This document shows positions 39,232 through 48,063 of a stretch of DNA of 64,000 nucleotides, one piece after another. Position 1 is the first letter of the stretch; each line of letters starts with the position of its first letter. The notes beneath the pieces were generated by a model. It saw only the letters and a list, made by a program, of their open reading frames with translations. It was not told where the DNA came from and ran no database searches. Source of the stretch: Modestobacter roseus (lineage in GTDB: Bacteria > Actinomycetota > Actinomycetes > Mycobacteriales > Geodermatophilaceae). The translations under genes were made by a program, and so were the position numbers. The DNA lies in assembly GCF_007994135.1 (NCBI RefSeq), contig NZ_VLKF01000001.1, forward strand, positions 2,790,001 to 2,854,000. Direction: 5' to 3'.

Positions 39232-40607
39232 GCCCGCACCGTCCTCAGCACCTCGTCGCGCAGCTCGGCCATCCGCGCTGCGTCCGCCGCCTCCACGTTG
39301 AGCCGCAGCAGCGGCTCGGTGTTGCTGGCCCGCAGGTTGAACCAGGAGCCGTCGGGCAGCGAGACGGTGAGGCCGTCGAGCTCGTCGAAGCTGACGTCGT
39401 CCCGCGCGCCGAAGATCTCCCGCACCGCGGCGACCCGGCCGGCGGCGTCGGTGACGGTGGAGTTGATCTCCCCGGAGGCGGCGTACCGCTCGTACCGGGC
39501 ACTGATCTCCGACAGCGTCCGCGACTGCTCGCCGAGCGCGGCGAGCACGTGCATCGCGGCGAGCATCCCGGTGTCGGCGCGCCAGAAGTCGCGGAAGTAG
39601 TAGTGCGCGGAGTGCTCACCGCCGAAGACGGCGTCGGTCCGGGCCATCTCCGCCTTGATGAACGAGTGACCGACCCGGGTGCGCACGGGGTCCCCACCGT
39701 GCTCGCGCACGATCTCCGGCACGGCCCGCGAGGTGATCAGGTTGTGGATGATCGTCGTCCCACGGCCCTTGGCGAGCTCGCGGACGGCGACCAGGCCGGT
39801 GATCGCCGAGGGGCTGACCGGCTCACCCCGCTCGTCGATGATGAAGCAGCGGTCGGCGTCGCCGTCGAAGGCCAGGCCGATGTCCGCACCGTGCTCGACC
39901 ACCGCAGCCTGCAGGTCGACGAGGTTCGCCGGGTCCAGCGGGTTGGCCTCGTGGTTGGGGAAGGAGCCGTCGAGCTCGAAGTACATCGGGACGACGTCCA
40001 GCGGCAGCCCGGTGAGCACCACCGGGACGGTGAGCCCGCCCATCCCGTTGCCGGCGTCCACGACGACCTTCAGCGGACGGATGCCGGAGAGGTCGACCAG
40101 CTGCCGCAGGTACGCCGCGTACTCGGCGACCAGGTCGCGGCTGGTCACCGTGCCCAGCCGCTCGGGCTGCCGCTCGAAGACCGCGGCGCCGTCGACGAGC
40201 TGCTCGGCCCACTGGCGGATCTGCACCAGCCCGGAGTCCTGCCCGATGGGGGCGGCGCCGGCACGGCAGAGCTTGATCCCGTTGTACTGGGCCGGGTTGT
40301 GGCTCGCGGTGAACATCGCGCCGGGCAGGTCCAGCGACCCGGCGGCGAAGTACAGCATGTCGGTGGAGCCGAGCCCGGCCTCGACGACGTCGACGCCGCG
40401 GGACAGGACGCCCTCGGCGAACGCGCGGGAGAGCGGGACCGAGGAGTCACGCATGTCGTGGGCGGTGACGACGCTGGCCGCCCCCGTCTCGGCGTGGACG
40501 AACTCGGCGAAGGCGGCGCCGATGGCCCGCGCGACGCCCTCGTCCCACTGCTCCGGGACGAGCCCACGGACGTCGTAGGCCTTGATGATCGACGACAGGT
40601 CTGTCAC
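39228..40607 (-). CDS. manB: Phosphomannomutase/phosphoglucomutase
   Basis: A 459-residue alpha-D-phosphohexomutase that converts mannose-6-P (and possibly glucose-6-P) to the 1-phosphate. The phosphoserine loop is FTASHNP (Ser102), the metal loop FDGDADR, and a sugar-binding loop GGEHSAHYYF. GTG 40607 follows TAAGGT (40620-40615) by 7 nt, a leaderless start. First gene of a four-gene operon with trm112, the SIS gene and the CDF transporter. Confidence 0.95.
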   Translation of the reverse strand: MTDLSSIIKAYDVRGLVPEQWDEGVARAIGAAFAEFVHAETGAASVVTAHDMRDSSVPLSRAFAEGVLSRGVDVVEAGLGSTDMLYFAAGSLDLPGAMFTASHNPAQYNGIKLCRAGAAPIGQDSGLVQIRQWAEQLVDGAAVFERQPERLGTVTSRDLVAEYAAYLRQLVDLSGIRPLKVVVDAGNGMGGLTVPVVLTGLPLDVVPMYFELDGSFPNHEANPLDPANLVDLQAAVVEHGADIGLAFDGDADRCFIIDERGEPVSPSAITGLVAVRELAKGRGTTIIHNLITSRAVPEIVREHGGDPVRTRVGHSFIKAEMARTDAVFGGEHSAHYYFRDFWRADTGMLAAMHVLAALGEQSRTLSEISARYERYAASGEINSTVTDAAGRVAAVREIFGARDDVSFDELDGLTVSLPDGSWFNLRASNTEPLLRLNVEAADAARMAELRDEVLRTVRA

Positions 40608-40667
40608 GCGGAGGACCTTAACGGCGCGCCGGACCGCCCGCGCCCGCCGTGCGACGGGGCCCCTCCG

Positions 40668-41018
40668 TCAGGGGAGGTTCGGGAGCACCCGCAGGTGCCC
40701 GCGGCGGGTACCGCTGCCGTCGTCCGCGGGGTTGCGCGGGGGCTCGGGGCGGGCCGCCTCACGGACGGCGTCGGCGAGCGCCAGCAGGTCGTCGCCGGTC
40801 ATCCCGGCGTCGTCGGCGTCGATCTCGTGCCGCACGACCTCCCAGCCCCGGGGCACGGTCAGCCGCTGGGCGTGGAACTCGCACAGGTCGTAGCTGTGCG
40901 GCTCCGAGTACGTCGCCAGCGGGCCGACGACGGCCGTGGACTCCGCGTACACGTAGGTCAGGGTGGCCGCTGCCGGCTGCGCGCAGCCACTGCGCGAGCA
41001 GCGACGGGACTGCCTCAC
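40668..41018 (-). CDS. DUF3499 family zinc-ribbon-like protein
   Basis: A 116-residue protein with CSRSGCAQPAAATLTYVYAEST and DLCEFHAQRLTVPRGWEVV, the Cys/His pattern of DUF3499 (Rv3258c type). GAGGAA precedes tandem GTG codons; 41018 (7-nt spacing) is preferred over 41021. Function unknown; its position between manB and whiB2 is conserved across Actinobacteria. Confidence 0.85.
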   Translation of the reverse strand: MRQSRRCSRSGCAQPAAATLTYVYAESTAVVGPLATYSEPHSYDLCEFHAQRLTVPRGWEVVRHEIDADDAGMTGDDLLALADAVREAARPEPPRNPADDGSGTRRGHLRVLPNLP

Positions 41019-41132
41019 CACCGGTTCCTCACGTCCGGCACAGTAATCGCGGATCCACGACTTGGGGAGCAGGCACACCGGGCAGCGCACCGCTGACCCC
41101 ACCCGCCACCGCAGCCCCGACAGGAGGAACGG

Positions 41133-41885
41133 ATGACCTCGAGCGGCGCTGTGCTGCTCCTCGGCGGGCGCAGCGAGATCGGGTTGGAGGTCACCGAGCG
41201 GCTGGTCCGCGCGGGGGCCGGCCCGGTGGTGCTCGCTGCTCGCCGGCACCAGGACCTCGACGACCAGGAGCACCGTCTGCGGGCCGCAGGCAGCACGGCG
41301 GTGACGCGGGTGGAGTTCGACGCCGACGACGTCGCCTCCCACGGAGACCTGCTGGCCGGCGTGCTCCGCGACGTCCCGCCCGGCGACGTGGTCGTGGTCC
41401 TGGCCTTCGGCGTGCTCGGCGACCAGCGCCTCGCGGAGGAGGACGCCGCGGCGGCGGTGGCCACCGTGCACACCGACCTGGTGGCCCAGGTCTCCGTGCT
41501 GACCCACCTGGCTCGGCTGCTGCGGGTGCGGGGCCAGGGGCGGCTGGTGGTCTTCTCCTCCATCGCCGGGTTCCGGGTGCGACGGGCCAACTACGTGTAC
41601 GGGGCGGCGAAGGCCGGTCTCGACGGGTTCGCCTGCGGCCTGGCCGACGCGCTGCACGGTTCCGGGGTCCAGCTGCTGCTCGTCCGGCCGGGTTTCGTGG
41701 TGGGCCGGATGACCGCCGGCATGACCCCGGCCCCGCTCTCGAGCACCCCCGCCCAGGTGGCCGACGCCGTGGTCGACGGGCTCCGCCGTGGGCGGTCGGT
41801 CGTCTGGGTGCCCGGGTCGCTGCGGCTGCTCGCCGCGGTGTTCGCCGTCCTGCCGCGGGCGATCTGGCGCCGGCTGCCACGCTGA
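41133..41885 (+). CDS. DprE2-like decaprenylphosphoryl-2-keto-ribose reductase (SDR)
   Basis: A 250-residue short-chain dehydrogenase whose motifs follow DprE2 rather than generic SDRs: LLLGGRSEIGLEV at the N-terminus, VRRANYVYGAAKAGLDGF holding the YxxxK pair, a late PAPLSST segment and the C-terminal IWRRLPR. DprE2 with DprE1 epimerises decaprenylphosphoryl ribose to the arabinose donor for arabinan. No dprE1 is present here. The start has AGGAGG at 41122-41127. Confidence 0.78.
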   Translation: MTSSGAVLLLGGRSEIGLEVTERLVRAGAGPVVLAARRHQDLDDQEHRLRAAGSTAVTRVEFDADDVASHGDLLAGVLRDVPPGDVVVVLAFGVLGDQRLAEEDAAAAVATVHTDLVAQVSVLTHLARLLRVRGQGRLVVFSSIAGFRVRRANYVYGAAKAGLDGFACGLADALHGSGVQLLLVRPGFVVGRMTAGMTPAPLSSTPAQVADAVVDGLRRGRSVVWVPGSLRLLAAVFAVLPRAIWRRLPR

Positions 41886-41920
41886 CCCCGAGGGGCGGGG
41901 CACCGTAGGCTCTGCCTGCG

Positions 41921-42379
41921 ATGGACCGCCTCCCTGCCCGCCCGCGGCGCGACCGACACGGCCGCGGCCTGCGCGGACGACTGGTGCCGCCGAGCGTCCC
42001 GCTGTCCCGCAGCCGGGCCGAGCAGTTCGACGACCTGGTGCTGGACGCGGTGGAGGACCTGGAGCGCCGCTGGGAGCGGGAGCTGGCCGGGGTCGAGTTC
42101 GCCGTCGAGGACGTCCCGTGGGTCGACCACTCCAGCCCCGACGACGTGGTGCTGGACTCCGATGTGCTGGACGACGGCAGCGTCCCACTGGCCCGGGTGC
42201 TGCCCGGCCGCCGCGAGGGCGGGCGCGAGCACCCGGCGCGGATCGTGGTCTACCGGCGTCCGCTGGAGATCCGCGCCGCGGACCGCGACGACCTCGCCGA
42301 CCTGGTCCGGGACGTGGTGGTCGACCAGGTGGCGGTGCTGCTGGGCCGCGACCCGGAGGAGATCGACCCCACCGGCTGA
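41921..42379 (+). CDS. Metallopeptidase-family protein lacking the HExxH motif (Rv3259 type)
   Basis: A 152-residue protein with the SRAEQFDDLVLDAVEDLERRW and GVEFAVEDVP segments of the zincin-like metallopeptidase family (DUF1025). Where others have HExxH, this reads VVDQVAVLLGRDPEEIDP, so zinc peptidase activity is unlikely. TAGGCT (41906-41911) lies 9 nt before ATG 41921. Position beside whiB2 matches Rv3259. Confidence 0.8.
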   Translation: MDRLPARPRRDRHGRGLRGRLVPPSVPLSRSRAEQFDDLVLDAVEDLERRWERELAGVEFAVEDVPWVDHSSPDDVVLDSDVLDDGSVPLARVLPGRREGGREHPARIVVYRRPLEIRAADRDDLADLVRDVVVDQVAVLLGRDPEEIDPTG

Positions 42380-42418
42380 CGGAGGACCGGTCGAGCTCCA
42401 CTGCCATGCTGTCCGGCG

Positions 42419-43807
42419 ATGAGCGCACCGGACCGCCGCCCGACCGACCGACGGGACGCCCGGCGCCCCTGGCTGGCCGGCGGGCTGGTCCTGCTGCTGG
42501 TGCTGGCGGTCACCGCCGGGGCGCTGGCCCTGCGTCCCCGCGAGACGAGTGCCGCCGCCGCCCTGTCGGTCACCCCCCGCACCGCGGACGGCGCGGCGGC
42601 GGCGGTGCTGGTGGCCGACCGGTACGCCGCGCTCGCCACCGCGCCGGAGACCGTGCGCGCCGCCGCCACCGACCTGGCGGTGGCGGCGACCGACCTGGCG
42701 GACGGGCTCGCGGTCGAGCGGGTCGGTGACGCGGCGACGATCACGGTGCGCGGCACCCTGCCGGACCGGGCGGACGCCGTCCGGGCCGCCGACGCCGTCG
42801 TCGACGTGCTCGTGGCGGAGGGCGCGACGGAGGAGCTGGTGGACGTCGCCCGGGTGTCGACGGCGACCCCCGTCGACGGCGGCGACGGGACCGGGCGCTG
42901 GCTGCTGGTGGGCCTGCTGACCGGCCTGGCGCTGGGCCTGGCGACGGCGGCGGTCACCGCCGCCACCCGCCGCGGACCGGCCCCGGGCCCCGCACCGGCC
43001 CCCGGCAGCACACCGGGCTCCGGCCCCCCGGTCGACGTCATCGACGACCTGCCCGGCTTCCTCGACCACCCGCCGGGCTCTCCGGCTCCCGCCGCTACCC
43101 CCGCCCCCGCCCCCGCTCCCGCTCCCGCCCGGACCGGCAGCACGACCGCCCCGACGATCGGCGCCGGCGGCCGGGCCGCCCGGGCCGGCACCGCAGCCGC
43201 CGTCGTCCTGCTGCTCGGCGCCGCGGTGCTGGCCGGGACCGGGCGCACCCCCGCGCCGGCGAACGCGGCGCGGTCGGTCCCGCTGGCCTTCCCGGACTCC
43301 GGGCCGGACACCGCCGCCGGGTCGCCGCCGGACCTGGCGGCGGCGGGGGCGAGGGCCTTCGACTCGGTGCTCCCGGGCGAGGACGGGCTGACCGCCCGGG
43401 CCACCTTCACCGGCCTCCTGCTGGAGGAGCGTGCGGTCGGGCTGACGGTCACGACCCCGGCGCTGAGCGTCTCCACCGACGGCGACCGCGCGCTGGCCCA
43501 CCTCCGGCTGCCGGTGTGGAACTGCCTCACCGCCGAGCCCCCGGCCGATCCGGCGGCTGCCGGTTGCGCCCGCGGGCGGACCGAGTACGCCGACCTGAGC
43601 GACCCCGACCTCCAGGTCCGCCGGGACGGCGATCGGGTCGAGCTGACCGGGTCGTTCCCCACCTACACGCGGCCCAACGGCGGTCCGCCCGCGTACACCG
43701 GCCGCGCCTACCGGCTGACCGCGACGCTGGCGGCCGACGGCGGAATGCTGCAGCTGGGCCTGGACAGCGCTCCGGCGGACCTCACCGAGGTGCAGTTCCG
43801 CGGCTGA
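42419..43807 (+). CDS. Membrane protein with Wzz-like N-terminal region
   Basis: A 462-residue protein. TM1 (18-38) and TM2 (161-183) flank an extracytoplasmic alpha/beta region, the topology of polysaccharide co-polymerase (Wzz/CpsC) proteins. A Pro/Ala-rich linker (185-240) leads to TM3 (about 255-275) and a C-terminal extracytoplasmic domain with two Cys. No kinase motif is seen. A role in controlling glycan length would fit the nearby polysaccharide genes but is inference. Its last 26 nt overlap the convergent next gene. Confidence 0.65.
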   Translation: MSAPDRRPTDRRDARRPWLAGGLVLLLVLAVTAGALALRPRETSAAAALSVTPRTADGAAAAVLVADRYAALATAPETVRAAATDLAVAATDLADGLAVERVGDAATITVRGTLPDRADAVRAADAVVDVLVAEGATEELVDVARVSTATPVDGGDGTGRWLLVGLLTGLALGLATAAVTAATRRGPAPGPAPAPGSTPGSGPPVDVIDDLPGFLDHPPGSPAPAATPAPAPAPAPARTGSTTAPTIGAGGRAARAGTAAAVVLLLGAAVLAGTGRTPAPANAARSVPLAFPDSGPDTAAGSPPDLAAAGARAFDSVLPGEDGLTARATFTGLLLEERAVGLTVTTPALSVSTDGDRALAHLRLPVWNCLTAEPPADPAAAGCARGRTEYADLSDPDLQVRRDGDRVELTGSFPTYTRPNGGPPAYTGRAYRLTATLAADGGMLQLGLDSAPADLTEVQFRG

Positions 43808-44648
43808 CGCCGCGCCGGGTCAGGTTCACCAGGCCACGCGAGGCGGTGAGCGACACCGACGGTGAACCGAGCTCGCGGCGGAGCCCCCCGACGTCGCTGA
43901 CCCCCCACCAGGGCCAGCGCTCCTCCCCCGCCGGTCCGGTCGTCAGCAGCGTGAGCAGGACCGCGGCGGCACCGGCGCCGGCGGGCACCACGGCCAGCTC
44001 CAGCCGGCCGATCGCGGCGTGCAGCCGGGCCGCGGCACGCACCGGGACGAACTCCCGGGGTCCGAGCCGCTCAGCCAGCGCGGGCAGCCAGCGTTCCAGC
44101 TCCCCGGGGTCGCGACTGCGCCGCACCTCGGCGACCGTGTCCAGCTCGTCGACCAGCCGACGGCTGCGCCCGGTGGCCAGCTGGGCGTCCGGCAGCGCCG
44201 CGGCCAGCCGGCGCACGACCGGATCGCCCAGCGGCAACCCCGCCAGCCGCAGGGTCCAGGCACCCCGGACCGAGTCGAGCAGGTCCAGCACGCCCCCGGC
44301 GAGCTCCTCGGCGACCTCCGGGTCCCGGGCGAGCAACCGGGCCGGCGGCCGCCCGGCGGGCAGCGGCGGGGCACCCGGGCCGGAGCCGAGCAGGCCCACC
44401 ACGGCCGTGGGACCGCGCCGGTGCACGGTGAGCAGGGCCAGCCCGTCCGGGCGGGCGCCCACCTCGGGGGCCACCACCACGGCCCGCACCCGCAGAGGCG
44501 GGACAGCCCGGGCGCACTGGGCGTTGAGCGCGGCGGTGAGCCACGGGCCACGCGCCGTCGGCGGGGCGACCACCGCGGTCATCAGCGGCGCGGCGGCGCG
44601 GATCTCCCGGACCACCCGGGCCCGCCCGTCGGCGACGTACGGCTGCAC
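43782..44648 (-). CDS. Hypothetical protein, conserved reading frame
   Basis: A 288-residue Ala/Leu/Arg-rich soluble protein starting at GTG 44648. No motif was recognised. There is a WLPALAERLGPREFV segment near residue 190 and a C-terminal WPWWGVSDVGGLRRELG. The frame has strong G/C third-position bias, which supports a real gene. The 3' end overlaps the plus-strand gene by 26 nt, tail to tail. Confidence 0.6.
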   Translation of the reverse strand: MQPYVADGRARVVREIRAAAPLMTAVVAPPTARGPWLTAALNAQCARAVPPLRVRAVVVAPEVGARPDGLALLTVHRRGPTAVVGLLGSGPGAPPLPAGRPPARLLARDPEVAEELAGGVLDLLDSVRGAWTLRLAGLPLGDPVVRRLAAALPDAQLATGRSRRLVDELDTVAEVRRSRDPGELERWLPALAERLGPREFVPVRAAARLHAAIGRLELAVVPAGAGAAAVLLTLLTTGPAGEERWPWWGVSDVGGLRRELGSPSVSLTASRGLVNLTRRGVSRGTAPR

Positions 44649-44756
44649 GGTGTCAGTCCACCACGACCGCCGGGTCCGGACCGGTCACCGGGTCCCGGCG
44701 AGGGGAGGGGCCCGGTGGACGCGATCAGCCCGAGCGTGGGGCGCGACGACCTCGCG

Positions 44757-45092
44757 TCAGCCGGCGCGGCGACGCAGCCGGCGGCGCTCCCGCTCGGAGA
44801 GGCCGCCCCAGATCCCGAAGCGCTCGTCGTTGGACAGCGCGTACTCCAGGCACTCGGCGCGGACCTCGCAGCCGGTGCAGATGCGCTTGGCCTCGCGGGT
44901 CGAGCCACCCTTCTCCGGGAAGAAGGCCTCGGGGTCGGTCTCGGCGCAGAGCGCACGGTCCTGCCACCCCTGCTCGTCGCCGTCCAGGCCGGGGAAGCCG
45001 GGGTCGAAGACGCCGGCCACCCCCAGCACGTCCCGCCCGTGACCGGCCGGTGCGGCACCCCGGTACTCGCTCATCCACGACACCTCGGCCAT
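44757..45092 (-). CDS. whiB2: WhiB-family regulator, WhiB2/WhmD type
   Basis: A 111-residue WhiB protein. Four Cys ligate a 4Fe-4S cluster (C49, C72, C75, C81), followed by the G[IV]WGG turn (FGIWGGLSERERRRL) and a basic DNA-binding tail. WQDRALCAETDPEAFFPEK and GGSTREAKRIC match WhiB2/WhmD, which controls septation with sigma factor partners. ATG 45092 is chosen (GTG 45095 and ATG 45074 are also possible). Same place as Rv3260c. Confidence 0.95.
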   Translation of the reverse strand: MAEVSWMSEYRGAAPAGHGRDVLGVAGVFDPGFPGLDGDEQGWQDRALCAETDPEAFFPEKGGSTREAKRICTGCEVRAECLEYALSNDERFGIWGGLSERERRRLRRRAG

Positions 45093-45173
45093 CACGTTGC
45101 GTCCCCTCTCGCTGACTTCCTGTCACCCGCCGGGGCCACTCCGGAGCCGTCGGCGTCTGATGACAACGTCGGA

Positions 45174-45203
45174 ATTACACGCGTGTCGTTGAGTCGAGGT
45201 CAA
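45174..45203 (-). promoter_or_regulatory. Candidate whiB2 promoter
   Basis: On the minus strand TTGACC (45203-45198) is followed by an 18-nt spacer and TGTAAT (45179-45174), with a G/T-rich extended -10. It predicts a leader of about 75 nt before whiB2. The surrounding bases are less GC-rich than the average here. Confidence 0.5.
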
Positions 45204-45221
45204 GTTGGGAGGGTGTAACCG

Positions 45222-45250
45222 CTCGTCACTCTGGTCACTCCCGTGACGAG
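45222..45250. promoter_or_regulatory. Inverted repeat CTCGTCAC-N13-GTGACGAG upstream of whiB2
   Basis: CTCGTCAC (45222-45229) and GTGACGAG (45243-45250) form a perfect dyad with a 13-nt spacer; a further GTCAC lies inside. The TCACTCTG part resembles one half of a BldD box, but the other half does not fit. It lies just upstream of the whiB2 promoter and about 145 bp before fbiA. The rest of the 300-bp region shows no gene. Confidence 0.45.
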
Positions 45251-45392
45251 TTGTCCGTCAGTGGTCACCCAGCACGCGGACACGCCGTGGTTTCCAGCAC
45301 GATCTGCCCACCGGTACCGACCGGTTTCGTGAAGATCGTCCGGGCGACGACCGGTGCCGAGGTGGAGATCTGCCGAGGGGCAGGATGGGCCG

Positions 45393-46343
45393 GTGCACAT
45401 CGTGGTCCTGGCCGGCGGCGTCGGCGGAGCCCGTTTCCTGCGCGGTGTGATCTCCGCCGCTCCGGACGCCGAGATCACCGCCGTGGTCAACACCGGCGAC
45501 GACGTCACCATGCACGGGCTGCGCATCTGCCCGGACCTGGACACCGTCATGTACACCCTCGGCAACGGGATCGACGACGAACGCGGCTGGGGCCGGCGCG
45601 GCGAGACGTGGACCGTCAAGGAGGAGCTCGCCGCCTACGGTGCCGAGCCGACCTGGTTCGGGCTCGGCGACCGCGACCTCGCCACCCATCTCGTCCGCAC
45701 CCGCATGCTCGACGCCGGCTACCCCCTCTCGGAGGTCACCGCGGCGCTCGCCGAACGCTGGCGCCCGGGGGTGCGGCTGCTGCCCATGAGCGACCAGCGG
45801 GTGGAGACCCACGTCGTCGTCGCCGACCCCGACACCGGCCGGCAGCGGGCGATCCACTTCCAGGAGTGGTGGGTGCGCCACCGCGCCGCCCTGGACGCCC
45901 GGGCCTTCGTCCAGGTCGGCGTGGACGACGCCCGGCCCGCCCCCGGGGTCGTCGAGGCCATCGGCACCGCAGACGCGGTGCTGTTCGCCCCCTCCAACCC
46001 GGTGGTCTCCATCGGCACCGTCCTCGGCGTGCCCGGCGTCCGGGACGCCCTCCGCGGCGCGGCCGGGCGGGTCGTGGGCATCTCCCCCATCGTGGGCGGG
46101 GACGTCGTCCGCGGCATGGCCGACCGCTGCCTGCCGGTGGTCGGCGTGGAGGTCAGCGCCGAGGGCGTCGGCCGGCACTACGGGGGCCGGCGCGAGGGCG
46201 GGCTGCTCGACGCCTGGCTGGTGCACACCGGGGACGCCGCCACGGTGCCCGGCGCCGACGTGCACACCGTGCCGCTGCTGATGAGCTCGCCGGCGGCCAC
46301 CCGAGCGATGGCCCGGGCCGCCCTGGACGCCGCGGGTGCCTAG
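45393..46343 (+). CDS. fbiA: 2-phospho-L-lactate transferase (F420 synthesis)
   Basis: A 316-residue CofD/FbiA enzyme that joins a (enol)pyruvyl or lactyl phosphate nucleotide to Fo, making (dehydro)F420-0. The N-terminus [17 protein letters not shown] and [19 protein letters not shown] are diagnostic; [19 protein letters not shown] is a second block. GTG 45393 lies 6 nt after CAGGAT (45381-45386), a leaderless start. It overlaps fbiB by 8 nt. Confidence 0.96.
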   Translation: MHIVVLAGGVGGARFLRGVISAAPDAEITAVVNTGDDVTMHGLRICPDLDTVMYTLGNGIDDERGWGRRGETWTVKEELAAYGAEPTWFGLGDRDLATHLVRTRMLDAGYPLSEVTAALAERWRPGVRLLPMSDQRVETHVVVADPDTGRQRAIHFQEWWVRHRAALDARAFVQVGVDDARPAPGVVEAIGTADAVLFAPSNPVVSIGTVLGVPGVRDALRGAAGRVVGISPIVGGDVVRGMADRCLPVVGVEVSAEGVGRHYGGRREGGLLDAWLVHTGDAATVPGADVHTVPLLMSSPAATRAMARAALDAAGA

Positions 46344-47400
46344 CCCGGCCGGGGCGGTCAGCGTGCTGCCGGTGCCGGGGCTGCCGGAGTTCGTGCCCGG
46401 TGACGACCTGGCCGGTGCCATCGCCGCTGCCGCCCCCTGGCTGGCCGACGGCGACGTCGTCGTCGTCACCTCCAAGGTGGTCTCCAAGGTCGAGGGCAAC
46501 CTGGTGACGATCGAGCCGGGCACCGACCGGGAGACGGCCCGGCAGCGGGCGATCGACGCGGAGACGGTGCGGGTGGTGGCCCGGCGCGGGCCGCTGCGGA
46601 TCGTCGAGACCCGGCACGGCTGGGTGGTCGCCGCCGCCGGCATCGACGCCTCGAACATCGCCGCCGACGCGCTCGTGCTGCTGCCGGCCGACGCCGACGC
46701 CTCCGCCCGGCAACTGCGCACCGCCCTCGCCGGGCTGCTCGGGGTGACCGTGGGCGTGGTGGTCAGCGACACGTTCGGCCGCCCGTGGCGGGACGGGGTC
46801 GCCGACGTGGCCATCGGGTCGGCGGGGCTGCCGGCGCTGGTCGACCACCGGGGTTCCGTCGACGCGCACGGCAACCGGCTGGAGACCACCCAGGTGGCCG
46901 TGGTCGACGAGCTGGCCGCCGCCGCCGACCTGGTGAAGGGCAAGCTGGCCGGGCTGCCGGTGGCCGTCGTCCGCGGGCTGGCCCTGCCGGTACCCGACCC
47001 GGACCCCGGCACCCGCCCGCTGGTGCGCCTGGGCGCCGGCGACCTGTTCCCCACCGGCACCCGGGACCTGGTCGCCAGCCGCCGTCCCGTCGCCGAGCCC
47101 GCCGCCCGGGACGGCGCCCTCGCCGCGGTCGCCGAGGCCTTCCGCACCGCGGTCGCCGCACTCCCCGAATTCCCGGTCGTCTTCCGCTACGGCAGCGAGG
47201 GGGGTGACGCCGGCGGGGTCGTCGACGTCCACCTGGCCGACCCGGTCACCCCGGTCACGTCGCTGGCCCTCGGCGCGCTCGTCGGCGCGGCCCTGGTGCA
47301 GCTGCAGGCCGAGGGGTGGGCGACCCGCTGGGAGCCCGCGGCCACGTTCGGCGGGGCGTCCCTGGCCGGCCGGCTGCATCTGGGCGGGCCCACCTCCTGA
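46336..47400 (+). CDS. fbiB: F420-0:L-glutamate ligase, FbiB without nitroreductase domain
   Basis: A 354-residue protein. Residues 1-235 are the CofE ligase ([54 protein letters not shown]) that adds glutamates to F420-0. Mycobacterial FbiB is about 448 residues with a C-terminal FMN nitroreductase domain that reduces dehydro-F420; here only about 110 unrelated-looking residues follow. The GTG start overlaps fbiA by 8 nt. Confidence 0.92.
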   Translation: MPSPAGAVSVLPVPGLPEFVPGDDLAGAIAAAAPWLADGDVVVVTSKVVSKVEGNLVTIEPGTDRETARQRAIDAETVRVVARRGPLRIVETRHGWVVAAAGIDASNIAADALVLLPADADASARQLRTALAGLLGVTVGVVVSDTFGRPWRDGVADVAIGSAGLPALVDHRGSVDAHGNRLETTQVAVVDELAAAADLVKGKLAGLPVAVVRGLALPVPDPDPGTRPLVRLGAGDLFPTGTRDLVASRRPVAEPAARDGALAAVAEAFRTAVAALPEFPVVFRYGSEGGDAGGVVDVHLADPVTPVTSLALGALVGAALVQLQAEGWATRWEPAATFGGASLAGRLHLGGPTS

Positions 47401-47447
47401 GGGGGAGAATGCCTGGCGGACGGCCGCCGGGTCGTTAGCGTCAAGAC

Positions 47448-48047
47448 GTGCAGATCCGAGAGATGGCCGTGCCCGACAGCTACGTCGTCGACCTGGTCGC
47501 GCACGGCGACGCCCGGGGACGGTTCACCGAGTGGTACCGGGCCGACCTGCTGGCCGAGGCCACCGGCGCCGCCCTGCCCCTGGCCCAGGCCAACCACAGC
47601 GTCTCCGCCCGCGGGGCGCTGCGCGGGGTGCACTTCGCCCTGGTGCCACCCGGGCAGGCCAAGTACGTCTACTGCCCGGCCGGGCGGGTGCTCGACGTGG
47701 TGGTCGACGTCCGGGTCGGGTCACCCACCTTCGGCGTGCACGACGCGGTGCTGCTGGACAGCGAGCAGCCGCGGGCGGTGTACCTGTCCGAGGGTCTCGG
47801 GCACGCCTTCGTCGCCCTCGCCGACGCCAGCTCGGTCACCTACCTGGTCTCCACCGGCTACTCCCCGGGCCGGGAGTTCGGCGTGCACCCGATGGACCCC
47901 GAGCTCGACCTGCCCTGGCCGGCGGACGTCGAGCTCCAACTCTCCGCCAAGGACACCGCCGCCCCCACGCTGGCCGAGGCCCGCGAGCAAGGGTTGCTGC
48001 CGACCATGGACCAGTGCCGCGCCCGGTACACCGAGCGGCACGGCTGA
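47448..48047 (+). CDS. rmlC: dTDP-4-dehydrorhamnose 3,5-epimerase
   Basis: A 199-residue RmlC cupin. The core includes NHSVSARGALRGVHFALVP (the catalytic-His region), VDVRVGSPTFG and GLGHAFVALADAS. It epimerises dTDP-4-keto-6-deoxyglucose at C3 and C5. TAGCGT (47436-47441) is 6 nt before GTG 47448. Convergent with rmlD-rmlB. Confidence 0.95.
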   Translation: MQIREMAVPDSYVVDLVAHGDARGRFTEWYRADLLAEATGAALPLAQANHSVSARGALRGVHFALVPPGQAKYVYCPAGRVLDVVVDVRVGSPTFGVHDAVLLDSEQPRAVYLSEGLGHAFVALADASSVTYLVSTGYSPGREFGVHPMDPELDLPWPADVELQLSAKDTAAPTLAEAREQGLLPTMDQCRARYTERHG

Positions 48048-48063
48048 CCGGCGCCCCGGTCAG
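48044..48063. terminator. Hairpin spanning rmlC and rmlD stop codons
   Basis: CTGACCGG (48044-48051) pairs with CCGGTCAG (48056-48063) around a CGCC loop: 8 perfect base pairs that contain both stop codons. A candidate bidirectional terminator for the convergent rmlC and rmlD genes. Confidence 0.5.

Noticed and set aside
45222-45250. BldD binding site
   Set aside because: Only one half fits the published consensus; the second half is shifted, so it is kept as an unnamed dyad.
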